Part shown: one piece after another, positions 9,263-16,692 of the stretch | Position numbering within the stretch: the stretch's first letter is position 1 | Layout of the letters: every line of letters starts with the position of its first letter | Assembly (NCBI RefSeq): GCF_024349685.1 | Contig: NZ_AP025944.1 | Coordinates: 2,734,001-2,798,000 of the forward strand | Source: Pseudomonas sp. LRP2-20 | GTDB lineage: Bacteria > Pseudomonadota > Gammaproteobacteria > Pseudomonadales > Pseudomonadaceae | Length of the DNA stretch: 64,000 nucleotides | Direction of reading: 5' to 3' | The notes under the pieces: generated by a model | The model's database searches: none | Seen by the model: only the letters and a program-made list of their open reading frames with translations | What the model was told of the DNA's origin: nothing | Program-made: the position numbers and the translations under genes

Positions 9263-10027
9263 ATGACTGCCTTCTACCTCAAGTTTCTCATCACCCCCAC
9301 GCTCATGCTGGCCATCTCGCTGGCAGCCAAGCGCTGGGGTACGCAAATCGGCGGCCTGCTCTCCGGGCTGCCGGTCACATCAGCCTTGGTCGTGCTGTTT
9401 CTCAGCCTCGAACAGGGCCCGGGCTTTGCCCTGCAGGCAGTGCCTGGGGCATTGGCCGGCCTGGCGGCGGTCCAGGCAACCTACTTGTTCTACTACCTGG
9501 TGACGCGGCGGATCGGCGCCTTGCCTGGCTGCATCGCCGCGCTGGCGGTGTATGCCGCCACGGCGGCACTGATGAGCCATCTGGGCTGGCTGGCGTTGTC
9601 GGTGGTGGTGACGCTGGCGCTGCTGAGCCTGATCATCGTCGTCACCTCGCAACCGGCACCCAGCGGCAACGCCAAGGTGGTGCAACTGCCGCGCTGGGTG
9701 ATCCCGATGCGCATGCTCACGGCCACTGCGCTGCTGGTGGCGATCACCGCCAGCGCCGAGTGGCTGGGGCCGGTGGCCAGCGGCCTGCTGGCGCCGATCC
9801 CGGTGATTGCCTGGCCGCTGGCGGTGTTCGCCCATGTTCAGGGTGGGCACCATGAGCTGGGCGCAATCGTGCGCGGCAATGCCATTGGCGGCGTAGGCGT
9901 GTTGGGTTTCTATCTGACGGTGAACAGCTTCATCGAGCAGTGGGGCAGCGTGCCGGCCATTGCCGGTGCCGTGGTACTGGCCGTGGTCGCCACTTTCGCC
10001 CTGGCCAGGTTGCTGGGCCGCCGCTGA
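9263..10027 (+). CDS. Polytopic inner-membrane protein of unknown function
   Basis: A 254-residue, very hydrophobic protein with about eight predicted membrane helices and short loops. Two internal stretches have similar character (GGLLSGLPVTSALVVLFLSL near the N-terminus and VASGLLAPIPVIAWPLAVFA near residue 180), each placing a Gly/Pro-rich motif inside a helix, which suggests an internally repeated fold of two four-helix halves. I do not recognise a named family. It lies 206 bp upstream of the EGKCG precursor gene, with an inverted repeat between them, so it is probably a separate transcription unit. Confidence 0.7.
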   Translation: MTAFYLKFLITPTLMLAISLAAKRWGTQIGGLLSGLPVTSALVVLFLSLEQGPGFALQAVPGALAGLAAVQATYLFYYLVTRRIGALPGCIAALAVYAATAALMSHLGWLALSVVVTLALLSLIIVVTSQPAPSGNAKVVQLPRWVIPMRMLTATALLVAITASAEWLGPVASGLLAPIPVIAWPLAVFAHVQGGHHELGAIVRGNAIGGVGVLGFYLTVNSFIEQWGSVPAIAGAVVLAVVATFALARLLGRR

Positions 10028-10040
10028 CATCTGCACGCCA

Positions 10041-10078
10041 GGCAGGCGCGTGTATCGCTTTGTATCAATGCGCCTGCC
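10041..10078. repeat. Inverted repeat downstream of the membrane-protein gene
   Basis: GGCAGGCGC (10041-10049) and GCGCCTGCC (10070-10078) form a perfect 9-bp stem with a 20-base loop containing two GTATC repeats. It lies 14 bp after a stop codon and 156 bp before the next gene. It may act as a transcription terminator or processing hairpin, but no T-tract follows. Confidence 0.5.
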
Positions 10079-10233
10079 ACCGCTACTCGCTTACAAATCC
10101 TTCGCTCTCCTGATACGCCCGGGATACATGCCTGGGGCCAAATGAGCCAGCCCGAACGAACACGCCCTACGGCCTGCGTTCCCTGGCTCTTTCGCCCATG
10201 TGACATCACCGTATGACTATCAGGAGAAACACC

Positions 10234-10761
10234 ATGTCCCGTATCCAGTTCCCCAACAAGACCCGTCTCGGCCTGCTCGGCATCGCCCTGGTGGGCGGGA
10301 TCAACCTGGCTTCCTCGGCCTTTGCCGTCGAAGCACTGCCACAAGGCTACCAACTGGCGGCTGCGGAAAAGGCCGGGGAAGGCAAATGTGGTGAAGGCAA
10401 GTGCGGCGCCAGCGGCGCCAAGGCCAAAGTCACCCAGGCCGAAGGCAAGTGCGGCGAGGGCAAGTGCGGCGCCAGCGGTGCCAAGGCCAAGGCCACCCAG
10501 GCCGAAGGTAAATGCGGTGAAGGCAAGTGTGGCGACGCTTCGTTCGCCCGTACCGACGCCGACCATGACGGGCGGGTGTCCCGCGCCGAACTGCTGGCGG
10601 TCGCCCCGGGCGCCGGCGCCGAGTTCGATGCGATCGACGCCAACCACGACGGCTACCTTTCCGAGGCCGAGGTCTACCAGTTCCGCAAGCACCAGTTCGA
10701 CGCCAACGGCAATCCATTCCCGACAGACCTGTACAGCAAGCTGAGCCAGGCGAAGAACTGA
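10234..10761 (+). CDS. hvfA: EGKCG-repeat RiPP precursor fused to EF-hands (HvfA/bufferin-like)
   Basis: A 175-residue secreted precursor. A signal peptide ends at about residue 31 (LASSAFA). Six EGKCG motifs occur as three tandem pairs (49-58, 70-79, 91-100), separated by two near-identical 11-residue spacers ASGAKAKxTQA. The C-terminal part has two canonical EF-hand loops, D108-D110-D112-G113-V115-E119 and D135-N137-D139-G140-L142-E146, and a partial third (FDANGN). EGKCG motifs next to DUF692 and DUF2063 genes define the HvfA/bufferin class, where cysteines are oxidised to thiooxazole or oxazolone-thioamide groups that bind copper. AGGAG precedes ATG 10234. The fusion of a modified core with calcium-binding-type EF-hands is the unusual feature. 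Confidence 0.88.
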   Translation: MSRIQFPNKTRLGLLGIALVGGINLASSAFAVEALPQGYQLAAAEKAGEGKCGEGKCGASGAKAKVTQAEGKCGEGKCGASGAKAKATQAEGKCGEGKCGDASFARTDADHDGRVSRAELLAVAPGAGAEFDAIDANHDGYLSEAEVYQFRKHQFDANGNPFPTDLYSKLSQAKN

Positions 10762-10824
10762 CCCACGGTGGCATCCTCCCCTGGCGCGGGCCGGGGAGGG
10801 CGCTGCACCACAAGGAGCATGCCG

Positions 10825-11670
10825 ATGACCCCTTCTTCTTCCCTGCAGGGCGCGGGCTTGGGCTTGCGCCGCGCGCTGTTGCCTGAACTGCTGAACATGG
10901 ACGCCAGCGCCGTGGACTTTCTCGAATGCGCCCCGGACAACTGGATCGGTGTGGGTGGCGCCTTCGGCGAAGGCCTGGCGCAACTGGCCGAGCGCTATCC
11001 ACTGGCCTGCCATGGCCTGTCGCTGTCGCTGGGTGGCCCGGCACCGCTGGACCATGGCTTCCTGCGCCAGATCCGCGCATTTCTCGACCGTCATCAGGTA
11101 CCGCTGTTCAGTGAGCACCTGAGCTACTGCGCCGATGACGGCCATCTGTACGACCTTGTTCCGCTGCCTTTCACCGACGAAGCCGTGCGCCATACTGCCC
11201 GGCGGATTGCCGAGGCCCAGGATGCCCTTGGCCGGCGCATTGCGGTGGAGAACATCTCGTATTACGCCGCGCCGTATCAGGCGATGAGCGAGATCGAGTT
11301 TCTTCAGGCGGTGTTGAGCGAGGCTGACTGCGACCTGCTGCTGGACATCAACAACATCGTGGTCAATGCCTGCAACCATCGCTACGACGCCGCGCAATTC
11401 CTGGCCCAGGTGCCGGCCGAGCGGGTGGTCTGCTTGCATGTTGCCGGGCACTACGACGAAGCGCCAGACTTGAAGATCGATACCCACGGCGCCAGCGTCA
11501 AGGCCGATGTCTGGGGCCTGCTGGCCAGCGCCTACCAGCACCTGGGGCCGGTGCCGACCTTGCTCGAGCGCGACTTCAACCTGCCACCGCTGGCCGAACT
11601 GCTGACCGAGGTGGAGCACATCCGCAGCCTGCAACCCACGGCGCAGGCCCAGGCGGTGCGCCATGGCTGA
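10825..11670 (+). CDS. hvfB: DUF692 multinuclear iron oxidase (RiPP-modifying, HvfB/BufB)
   Basis: A 281-residue TIM-barrel enzyme of the MNIO (DUF692, MbnB-like) family. Members bind two or three iron ions and use oxygen to modify precursor cysteines. Expected metal-site residues are visible: H63 ([10 protein letters not shown]), E97-H98 (FSEHLSYC), E142-N143 (VENISYY), D174 with N176-N177 ([11 protein letters not shown]), H205 and H209 (CLHVAGH), D219-H221 and E248-D250 (LERD). The start is ATG 10825, since AAGGAG at 10812-10817 is 7 bp before it but only 1 bp before the ATG at 10819. The gene lies 63 bp after the EGKCG precursor, its obvious substrate, and overlaps the partner gene. Confidence 0.93.
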   Translation: MTPSSSLQGAGLGLRRALLPELLNMDASAVDFLECAPDNWIGVGGAFGEGLAQLAERYPLACHGLSLSLGGPAPLDHGFLRQIRAFLDRHQVPLFSEHLSYCADDGHLYDLVPLPFTDEAVRHTARRIAEAQDALGRRIAVENISYYAAPYQAMSEIEFLQAVLSEADCDLLLDINNIVVNACNHRYDAAQFLAQVPAERVVCLHVAGHYDEAPDLKIDTHGASVKADVWGLLASAYQHLGPVPTLLERDFNLPPLAELLTEVEHIRSLQPTAQAQAVRHG

Positions 11671-12439
11671 GTCGCTGCGCGAACAACAACTGCGCATGGC
11701 CGGCCATATCCGCGATCCGCTGGCCAATCCACCGCCACCTGGCATCGACGCGCGGCGCCTGGCGGTGTACCGGCAACTGTTCTTCGGTAACCTGCAGTCG
11801 CTGCTGGCCGGCAGCTTCCCGGTGCTGCATGCCAGCCTGGCCGCCGAGCACTGGCAGGGGTTGAGCGAAGATTTCTATGCCAACCATCGCTGCCAGACGC
11901 CGCTGTTCACCGAAGTGGGCGGCGAATGGGTCGAGTACCTGCAGGGGCGAACCGATCAGCCCGGCTGGATCGCCGAACTTGCCCATTACGAATGGATCGA
12001 GACCGCATTGCTGCTGAGCGATGCCGACCAACCTGAGCATGACCCTGAAGGTGATCTGCTCGATGGCGTCCCTGTGCTGTCCAGCCTCGCCGTGCCGTTG
12101 GCCTATGCCTGGCCGGTCAGCCATATCGGGCCGGAGCATCTGGCGGATGAGGCACCCGCCGAGCCGACCTTGCTGTTGGCCCACCGAGGTGCAGGCCACC
12201 AGGTGACCTTTTCGCGCCTTGCGCCGCTGGCCTATGCCCTGTTGGTGGCGTTGCAGGACCAGCCGCTGAGCGGGCGCGAGCACCTGGCGGCGCTGGCCGA
12301 GGCTGCCGGCGTCGCACCCAGCGCCATCGAGGCCCAGGGCCTTGCGCTGTTGCTCAGCCTCAAAGCCCAGGGCGTGGTGCTCGGCACCCGCTGCGACCAG
12401 GCCGGCTTCGGCCTGTTGGTCATGTGCGATCGGTTGTGA
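11663..12439 (+). CDS. hvfC: DUF2063 RiPP maturation partner (HvfC/BufC)
   Basis: A 258-residue protein of the DUF2063 (formerly putative DNA-binding) family. The N-terminal domain (residues about 5-100: [14 protein letters not shown], then [22 protein letters not shown]) is the conserved part; the C-terminal half is more variable. In MNIO clusters this protein partners the DUF692 enzyme and is thought to present the precursor peptide. It overlaps hvfB by 8 bp, so the two are translationally coupled. Many related operons continue with a DoxX-family membrane protein; here the next gene is on the opposite strand, so that component is missing or located elsewhere. Confidence 0.9.
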   Translation: MAESLREQQLRMAGHIRDPLANPPPPGIDARRLAVYRQLFFGNLQSLLAGSFPVLHASLAAEHWQGLSEDFYANHRCQTPLFTEVGGEWVEYLQGRTDQPGWIAELAHYEWIETALLLSDADQPEHDPEGDLLDGVPVLSSLAVPLAYAWPVSHIGPEHLADEAPAEPTLLLAHRGAGHQVTFSRLAPLAYALLVALQDQPLSGREHLAALAEAAGVAPSAIEAQGLALLLSLKAQGVVLGTRCDQAGFGLLVMCDRL

Positions 12440-12450
12440 CGGCCAGGGCC

Positions 12451-12843
12451 TCAACGGCGATAGTAGCGGCGGTCATCGTAATGGTGGGCGCGGTCGTGAT
12501 CGTGACGGCGCTCCCACTCGTGACGGCGCTCGGCTTCGCGGCGGGCCTGCTCGCGGCGCCACTGGGCCCGGCGCCATTCCTCACGGCGGCGGTCTTCGCT
12601 GTGGTAATGCCAGCGGCCATCGCGCCAGTAGCGGTCGTCATGGGCTAGCATCGTGGCGGGTTGTGGATTGGTCACGCTGGCCAGGCTCGGCCATGGGTTT
12701 TCGGCTGCGCGTGCTGGTGCCTGGGCCGCTGTTTCATGGGCCAGTGCAGGGTTCGAGTGGTGCATCGTATTCGCCTGCGCCGAGCCGATGGCGGCGAGGG
12801 CAAACAGGCTGGTAAGCAGCAGTCTCGGGAGTTTGATGTTCAT
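12451..12843 (-). CDS. Small secreted Arg/His/Trp-rich protein
   Basis: A 130-residue protein with a signal peptide (ending SAQA, about residue 24) and a highly charged C-terminal half. From about residue 72 it is dominated by Arg, Glu, His, Trp and Tyr (RRREEWRRAQWRREQARREA), probably one long helix, then a His/Asp/Tyr tail. ATG 12843 is chosen because it directly precedes the signal peptide; the frame continues upstream through a palindromic region that looks non-coding. It is convergent with hvfC, 11 bp apart. I do not recognise a family. The His-rich end could bind metal, which would fit the neighbouring operon, but that is speculation. Confidence 0.65.
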   Translation of the reverse strand: MNIKLPRLLLTSLFALAAIGSAQANTMHHSNPALAHETAAQAPARAAENPWPSLASVTNPQPATMLAHDDRYWRDGRWHYHSEDRRREEWRRAQWRREQARREAERRHEWERRHDHDRAHHYDDRRYYRR

Positions 12844-12870
12844 GTGCCAGGACAACCCCAGGTTGACATA

Positions 12871-12929
12871 GGGACATGCACCGGTGCGGCACTTCCGGCT
12901 CGCGCCCGGTGCACGCGTGTGCATGTCCC
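12871..12929. repeat. Nested inverted repeat upstream of the Arg/His-rich protein gene
   Basis: GGGACATGCAC (12871-12881) and GTGCATGTCCC (12919-12929) are perfect inverted arms 37 bases apart. Inside them TGCACCGG pairs with CCGGTGCA, so alternative hairpins are possible. The structure starts 28 bp before ATG 12843 and may affect transcription or translation of that gene. Confidence 0.55.
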
Positions 12930-13010
12930 AATAGACAAGTTAATGGGGAAAAGTTCTGATCAGTCAGCGGTTTAGTCATTTACACAAGGTCGATGGACGG
13001 TCACTTGCAG

Positions 13011-13355
13011 TCAAAAGCTGTGCTCGCGCAACCAGACCAGCGGGCGTTTCGGGTCGTCGCTGCCCATACGTGCGAAGGCTTCCGACTCGAGCATGGCTTT
13101 GGCTTGGGTGCCCAGCGCCAGCAACCGTTCGGCGAAGCCCGGGTCGATGTTGCCGCTGTCTTCCAGCGACACACCGCTCTGGTTGTGCTGGATGGCCAGG
13201 TGGTAAAGGCTGGGCGCGTTACCACTGGCGGCGAGAATGACGGTGTAGCGCGGGCCGAGCAGTGCAGCCAGGCGCCGTTGCACCAGGTCGAGCAGCGAGG
13301 TGCGAACGTCATCGTGCAATGCCGAGGCCAGGGCGGTGGGGGCGAAGGGAGGCAT
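13011..13355 (-). CDS. Small cytoplasmic protein of unknown function
   Basis: A 114-residue protein without signal peptide or membrane helix, mixed alpha/beta in appearance (TSLLDLVQRRLAALLGP, then RYTVILAASGNAPSLYHLAI). I do not recognise a family. The start at 13355 has CAGGTAA upstream as a weak ribosome site; a frame 14 bp longer on the same strand is in another phase and less likely. About 75 bp upstream lies a GTAAA-N5-GTAAT box like that between bamA and cpxR, so it may belong to the same envelope-stress regulon despite lacking an export signal. Confidence 0.6.
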   Translation of the reverse strand: MPPFAPTALASALHDDVRTSLLDLVQRRLAALLGPRYTVILAASGNAPSLYHLAIQHNQSGVSLEDSGNIDPGFAERLLALGTQAKAMLESEAFARMGSDDPKRPLVWLREHSF

Positions 13356-13428
13356 GGGGTTACCTGCAAGGCATGTTCATATAGATCTCAGCTTAGGCAA
13401 GGTGACTGTCAACTTGGGTTAAGCGAGG

Positions 13429-13443
13429 GTAAAAACCGGTAAT
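13429..13443 (+). promoter_or_regulatory. Putative CpxR box upstream of the gene at 13011-13355
   Basis: GTAAA-AACCG-GTAAT differs by one base from the CpxR consensus GTAAA-N5-GTAAA. It is preceded at a 6-base distance by GTTAA (13418-13422), and the stretch from GTTAA through GTAAA matches the one at 15907-15922 at all but one position. It lies 74 bp upstream of ATG 13355. Confidence 0.5.
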
Positions 13444-13457
13444 TTGTGCGCGCTGAC

Positions 13458-15821
13458 TCAGAAGGTCTGCCCAAGGGAGAACTGGAAGATCTGCGTCTCG
13501 GCGTTGTCCGGTTTCTTCAGCGGCGCCGCCAGGCTGAAACTCAGTGGCCCCATCGGGCTGTACCAGGTCACTCCCACGCCCAGCGATACCGCCAGCTGGT
13601 TCAGGTCGACGTTGCCGCAGCCCTGGGTGGTGGACAGGTAGCACGTGTCGGCATAGACGTTGCCGGCGTCGACGAACACCGAGCTGCGCAGTTGGCTCTG
13701 GTTCTTGATGAACGGCATCGGGAAGATGTACTCGGCGCCGCCGGTGACCAGGATGTTGCCGCCGAGCACGTCGGTGTCGCGGTCGGAGTAATAAGCCTGG
13801 CCGGCGCTCGCGTAGGTACCGGTGGCCGGGGTGCTGCGCGGGCCGAGGGTGCCGTCCTTGAAACCGCGTACCGAGCCCTGGCCACCCGCGGTGTAGCTCT
13901 CGTAGAAGGGCAGGCCGTCGGTGGCGCCGTAGCCGTTGCCGTAGCCCAGCGTGGTGTGCAGGCGCAGGGTGGTGTCCTTGCTTACGGGCAGGAAGGTCTG
14001 GCCGTTGTAGTCGAGTTTGTAGAACGACAGGTCGCTGCCCGGGGTGGTGGCCATCAGGGTCAGGGCCTGGGAGTGACCGCGGGTCGCCAGTACCCCTTTG
14101 TTCAGGGTCGACTCGGACCAGCCGATCGAGGCCTTGAGGTTGTTGAAGCTCTTGCCTTCGCGCTGGATGAAGTCGTAGATCTCGTCGGCGCTGTAGGTGC
14201 CCGGGTTGATGTCGTCGTGCTGCAGGGTCAGGCCGTAAGTCAGGCGCGATGTCTCGTTGATCGGGTAGCCGAAGCTGACACCTGCGCCATAGCTGTTGAT
14301 GGCGTAGTAGGACACTCCGTTATCGTAGTAGTCGCTGTAGTCGGTGCTGCTGTAGAACAGGTTGTAACCCAGGCTCACGCCGTCTTCGGTGAAGTAGGGG
14401 TTGACGAAGCCGAAGTTGTATTTGGTCTGGTATTCCGAGCGGGTCAGGCCGATGGACACCTTGTTGCCGGTACCGAGGAAGTTGCTCTGGCTGATCGAAC
14501 CGCCCAGGATCAGACCGGCGCTCTGGGCGAAGCCGACGCTGGCGGTGATCGAGCCGGAGGCCTGTTCCTCAACGCTGTAGTTGACGTCGACCTGGTCGTC
14601 GGTGCCTGGCACTGCCGGGGTTTCGACGTTGACTTCCTTGAAGAAGCCCAGGCGCTCCAGACGGGTCTTGGACTGGTCGATCAGGTAGGTCGACGCCCAG
14701 CCACCTTCCATCTGGCGCATTTCACGGCGCAGCACTTCGTCTTCGGTCTTGGTGTTGCCGCGGTAGTTGATGCGGTTGACGTAGGCACGCTTGCCCGGGT
14801 CGACCACGAACATGATGTCGACGGTGTGATCCTGGTCGTTCGGCTGCGGTACACCGTTGACGTTGGCGAAGGTGTAGCCTTCGTTGCCCAGGCGACGGGT
14901 GATCAGCTCGGAGGTGGTGGTCATCACCTTGCGCGAGAACACCTGGCCCGGCTGCACCAGCAGCAGCGACTTGACCTGGTCTTCCGGCACCTTCAGGTCA
15001 CCCGACAGCTTCACGTCGCGAACGGTGTATTTCTCGCCTTCGTTGACGTTGACGGTGATGTAGACGTGCTTCTTGTCCGGGGTGATCGACACCTGGGTGG
15101 AGGCGATGTCCATATTGATGTAGCCGCGGTCCAGGTAGTAGGAACGCAGGCGCTCCAGGTCACCGGAGAGTTTTTCGCGGGCGTACTTGTCATCGTTCTT
15201 GAAGAACGACAGCCAGTTGGTGGTCTTCAGCTCGAACAGCTGCTGCAGCTCTTCATCGCTGAACACGGTGTTGCCAACGATGTTGATGTGCTGGATGGCG
15301 GCGACGGTGCCTTCGTTGATCTTGATCTTCAGGGCAACGCGGTTGCGCGGCTGAGGCACCACCTCGGCGTCGACCTCGGCCGAGTAGCGGCCCTGGGCCA
15401 CGTACTGGCGCTGCAGCTCGTTGCGCACGCCTTCGAGGGTGGCACGCTGGAAGATCTCGCCTTCGGCCAGGCCAGACTGTTTCAGGCCTTTCATCAGGTC
15501 ATCGGTGCTGATCGCCTTGTTGCCCTCGATCTCGATGCTCGACACCGACGGGCGCTCGACCACGTTGATGATCAGGACGTTGCCATCGCGGTTGAGCTGG
15601 ATGTCCTGGAAGAAGCCGGTCTTGAACAGCGAACGGGTCGACTCCACCAGGCGGCGGTCGTCAGCCTGGTCGCCAACGTTGAGCGGCAAGGCGCCGAACA
15701 CGCTGCCGGCGGATACCCGCTGCAGGCCGTTGACGCGGATGTCGGCGATCCTGAACGACGCGGCCTGGGCCATGGAGGCATTGAGCAGCAGGATGGAGAG
15801 CAACAGTCGCGGGTAGTTCAT
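13458..15821 (-). CDS. bamA: BamA-type outer-membrane protein assembly factor, isolated paralog
   Basis: A 787-residue Omp85 protein. A signal peptide ends at SMAQA (residue about 20). Five POTRA domains follow (first: FRIADIRVNGLQRVSAGSVF), then a C-terminal 16-strand barrel with the loop-6 motif GSVRGFKDG and a terminal Phe (FSLGQTF), as expected for an outer-membrane protein. Length and architecture are those of full BamA, which inserts beta-barrel proteins. In Pseudomonas the essential bamA lies between rseP and skp/lpxD; none of these flank it here, so this is likely a second copy. It is divergent from the cpxR-like gene, with a CpxR-type box between. ATG 15821 is preferred over an in-frame start at 15854 because it starts the signal peptide. 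Confidence 0.9.
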   Translation of the reverse strand: MNYPRLLLSILLLNASMAQAASFRIADIRVNGLQRVSAGSVFGALPLNVGDQADDRRLVESTRSLFKTGFFQDIQLNRDGNVLIINVVERPSVSSIEIEGNKAISTDDLMKGLKQSGLAEGEIFQRATLEGVRNELQRQYVAQGRYSAEVDAEVVPQPRNRVALKIKINEGTVAAIQHINIVGNTVFSDEELQQLFELKTTNWLSFFKNDDKYAREKLSGDLERLRSYYLDRGYINMDIASTQVSITPDKKHVYITVNVNEGEKYTVRDVKLSGDLKVPEDQVKSLLLVQPGQVFSRKVMTTTSELITRRLGNEGYTFANVNGVPQPNDQDHTVDIMFVVDPGKRAYVNRINYRGNTKTEDEVLRREMRQMEGGWASTYLIDQSKTRLERLGFFKEVNVETPAVPGTDDQVDVNYSVEEQASGSITASVGFAQSAGLILGGSISQSNFLGTGNKVSIGLTRSEYQTKYNFGFVNPYFTEDGVSLGYNLFYSSTDYSDYYDNGVSYYAINSYGAGVSFGYPINETSRLTYGLTLQHDDINPGTYSADEIYDFIQREGKSFNNLKASIGWSESTLNKGVLATRGHSQALTLMATTPGSDLSFYKLDYNGQTFLPVSKDTTLRLHTTLGYGNGYGATDGLPFYESYTAGGQGSVRGFKDGTLGPRSTPATGTYASAGQAYYSDRDTDVLGGNILVTGGAEYIFPMPFIKNQSQLRSSVFVDAGNVYADTCYLSTTQGCGNVDLNQLAVSLGVGVTWYSPMGPLSFSLAAPLKKPDNAETQIFQFSLGQTF

Positions 15822-15917
15822 CGAGGGTTCCAGGCGGGCGTAGAAGAGCAGCACGGGGCTGCCGGGAAGCGGGCGTTGAGCATACGGGCGGGCTGTGTTC
15901 GGCGCGGTTAACCGAGG

Positions 15918-15932
15918 GTAAAGATGTGTAAA
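15918..15932 (+). promoter_or_regulatory. CpxR-type box between the bamA paralog and cpxR
   Basis: GTAAA-GATGT-GTAAA is an exact match to the CpxR recognition consensus (GTAAA-N5-GTAAA). GTTAA lies 6 bases before it. The site is 97 bp from the bamA start and 68 bp from the cpxR start, suitable for control of both divergent genes, including autoregulation. Confidence 0.65.
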
Positions 15933-15999
15933 GTTCGCCCACGCTGCGTTAGGACGGGGCGATCATGGCGTTTTTGCAGAACCTGGCACGTTATCCATC

Positions 16000-16692
16000 A
16001 TGATCCCCGTACTGCTGGTCGACGACGACCGCGAACTGACCGAAATGCTCGCCCTGTACCTGGCCCGCGAGGGTTTCCAGGCCACTGCCGTGGCCACCGG
16101 CGAGGAGGGCGAGGCCCGCGCCTTGAGCGGGCTTTACCGCCTGGTGGTGCTGGACGTGATGCTGCCAGGCATCTCGGGCATCGAAGTGTTGCGGCGCATT
16201 CGTGCGCGCAGCCAGGTGCCGGTGCTGCTGTTGACCGCACGGGGTGACAACGTCGACCGTATCGCCGGCCTGGAACTGGGCGCCGACGACTATGTCCCCA
16301 AGCCCAGCTCACCGGGTGAGCTGGTGGCGCGCCTGCGGGCGATCCTGCGCCGGGTGCATCCGCAGATGCTGGCCGAAAGCCAGGGCGCCGAGTCCATCGG
16401 CCGCGGTGCGCTGACCCTGTGGCCTGGGCGGCGCAAGGCGCAGTGGGGGCCGATACCGCTGGACCTGACCGGTACCGAGTTCAGCCTGCTCGAAGCCCTG
16501 GCCCGCCAGGCTGGCCAGCTGGTCAGCAAGCAAGACCTGTCGTTGAACGCCCTGGGCCGGCCATTGACCCGTTATGACCGGCGCATCGATGTGCACATCA
16601 GCAGCATTCGCCAGAAGCTTGGCCCGCGCGATGATGGCAGCAGCTGGATCCAGAGTGTGCGGGGCATGGGTTACATGCTGATCGTCGAATGA
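16000..16692 (+). CDS. cpxR: OmpR-family response regulator, CpxR-like
   Basis: A 230-residue response regulator. The receiver domain (1-115) has the acidic cluster D8-D9-D10, phosphoacceptor D52 (VVLDVMLPG), T79 and K101. The C-terminal winged-helix domain (about 130-228) shows the OmpR/PhoB pattern (LDLTGTEFSLLEALARQ, then RRIDVHISSIRQKLGP, RGMGYMLIVE). It is most like CpxR, the envelope-stress regulator. The matching CpxR box immediately upstream supports this. Its stop overlaps the kinase start by 4 bp, so the two are made together. Confidence 0.88.
   Translation: MIPVLLVDDDRELTEMLALYLAREGFQATAVATGEEGEARALSGLYRLVVLDVMLPGISGIEVLRRIRARSQVPVLLLTARGDNVDRIAGLELGADDYVPKPSSPGELVARLRAILRRVHPQMLAESQGAESIGRGALTLWPGRRKAQWGPIPLDLTGTEFSLLEALARQAGQLVSKQDLSLNALGRPLTRYDRRIDVHISSIRQKLGPRDDGSSWIQSVRGMGYMLIVE

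Noticed and set aside
10050..10140. ECF-sigma or Fur-type promoter before the EGKCG precursor
   Set aside because: GTATC and GATAC motifs recur here but no spacing matches a consensus I can defend.
12941..13010. CpxR-like half sites (TTTAG and TTTAC) upstream of the gene at 12451
   Set aside because: The spacing is three bases instead of five and one half site is mismatched.
13446..15911. An open frame of over 800 codons on the plus strand across the bamA paralog
   Set aside because: It is antisense to a clear Omp85 gene in high-GC DNA, where the opposite frame is often open; the translated protein has no recognisable domain.
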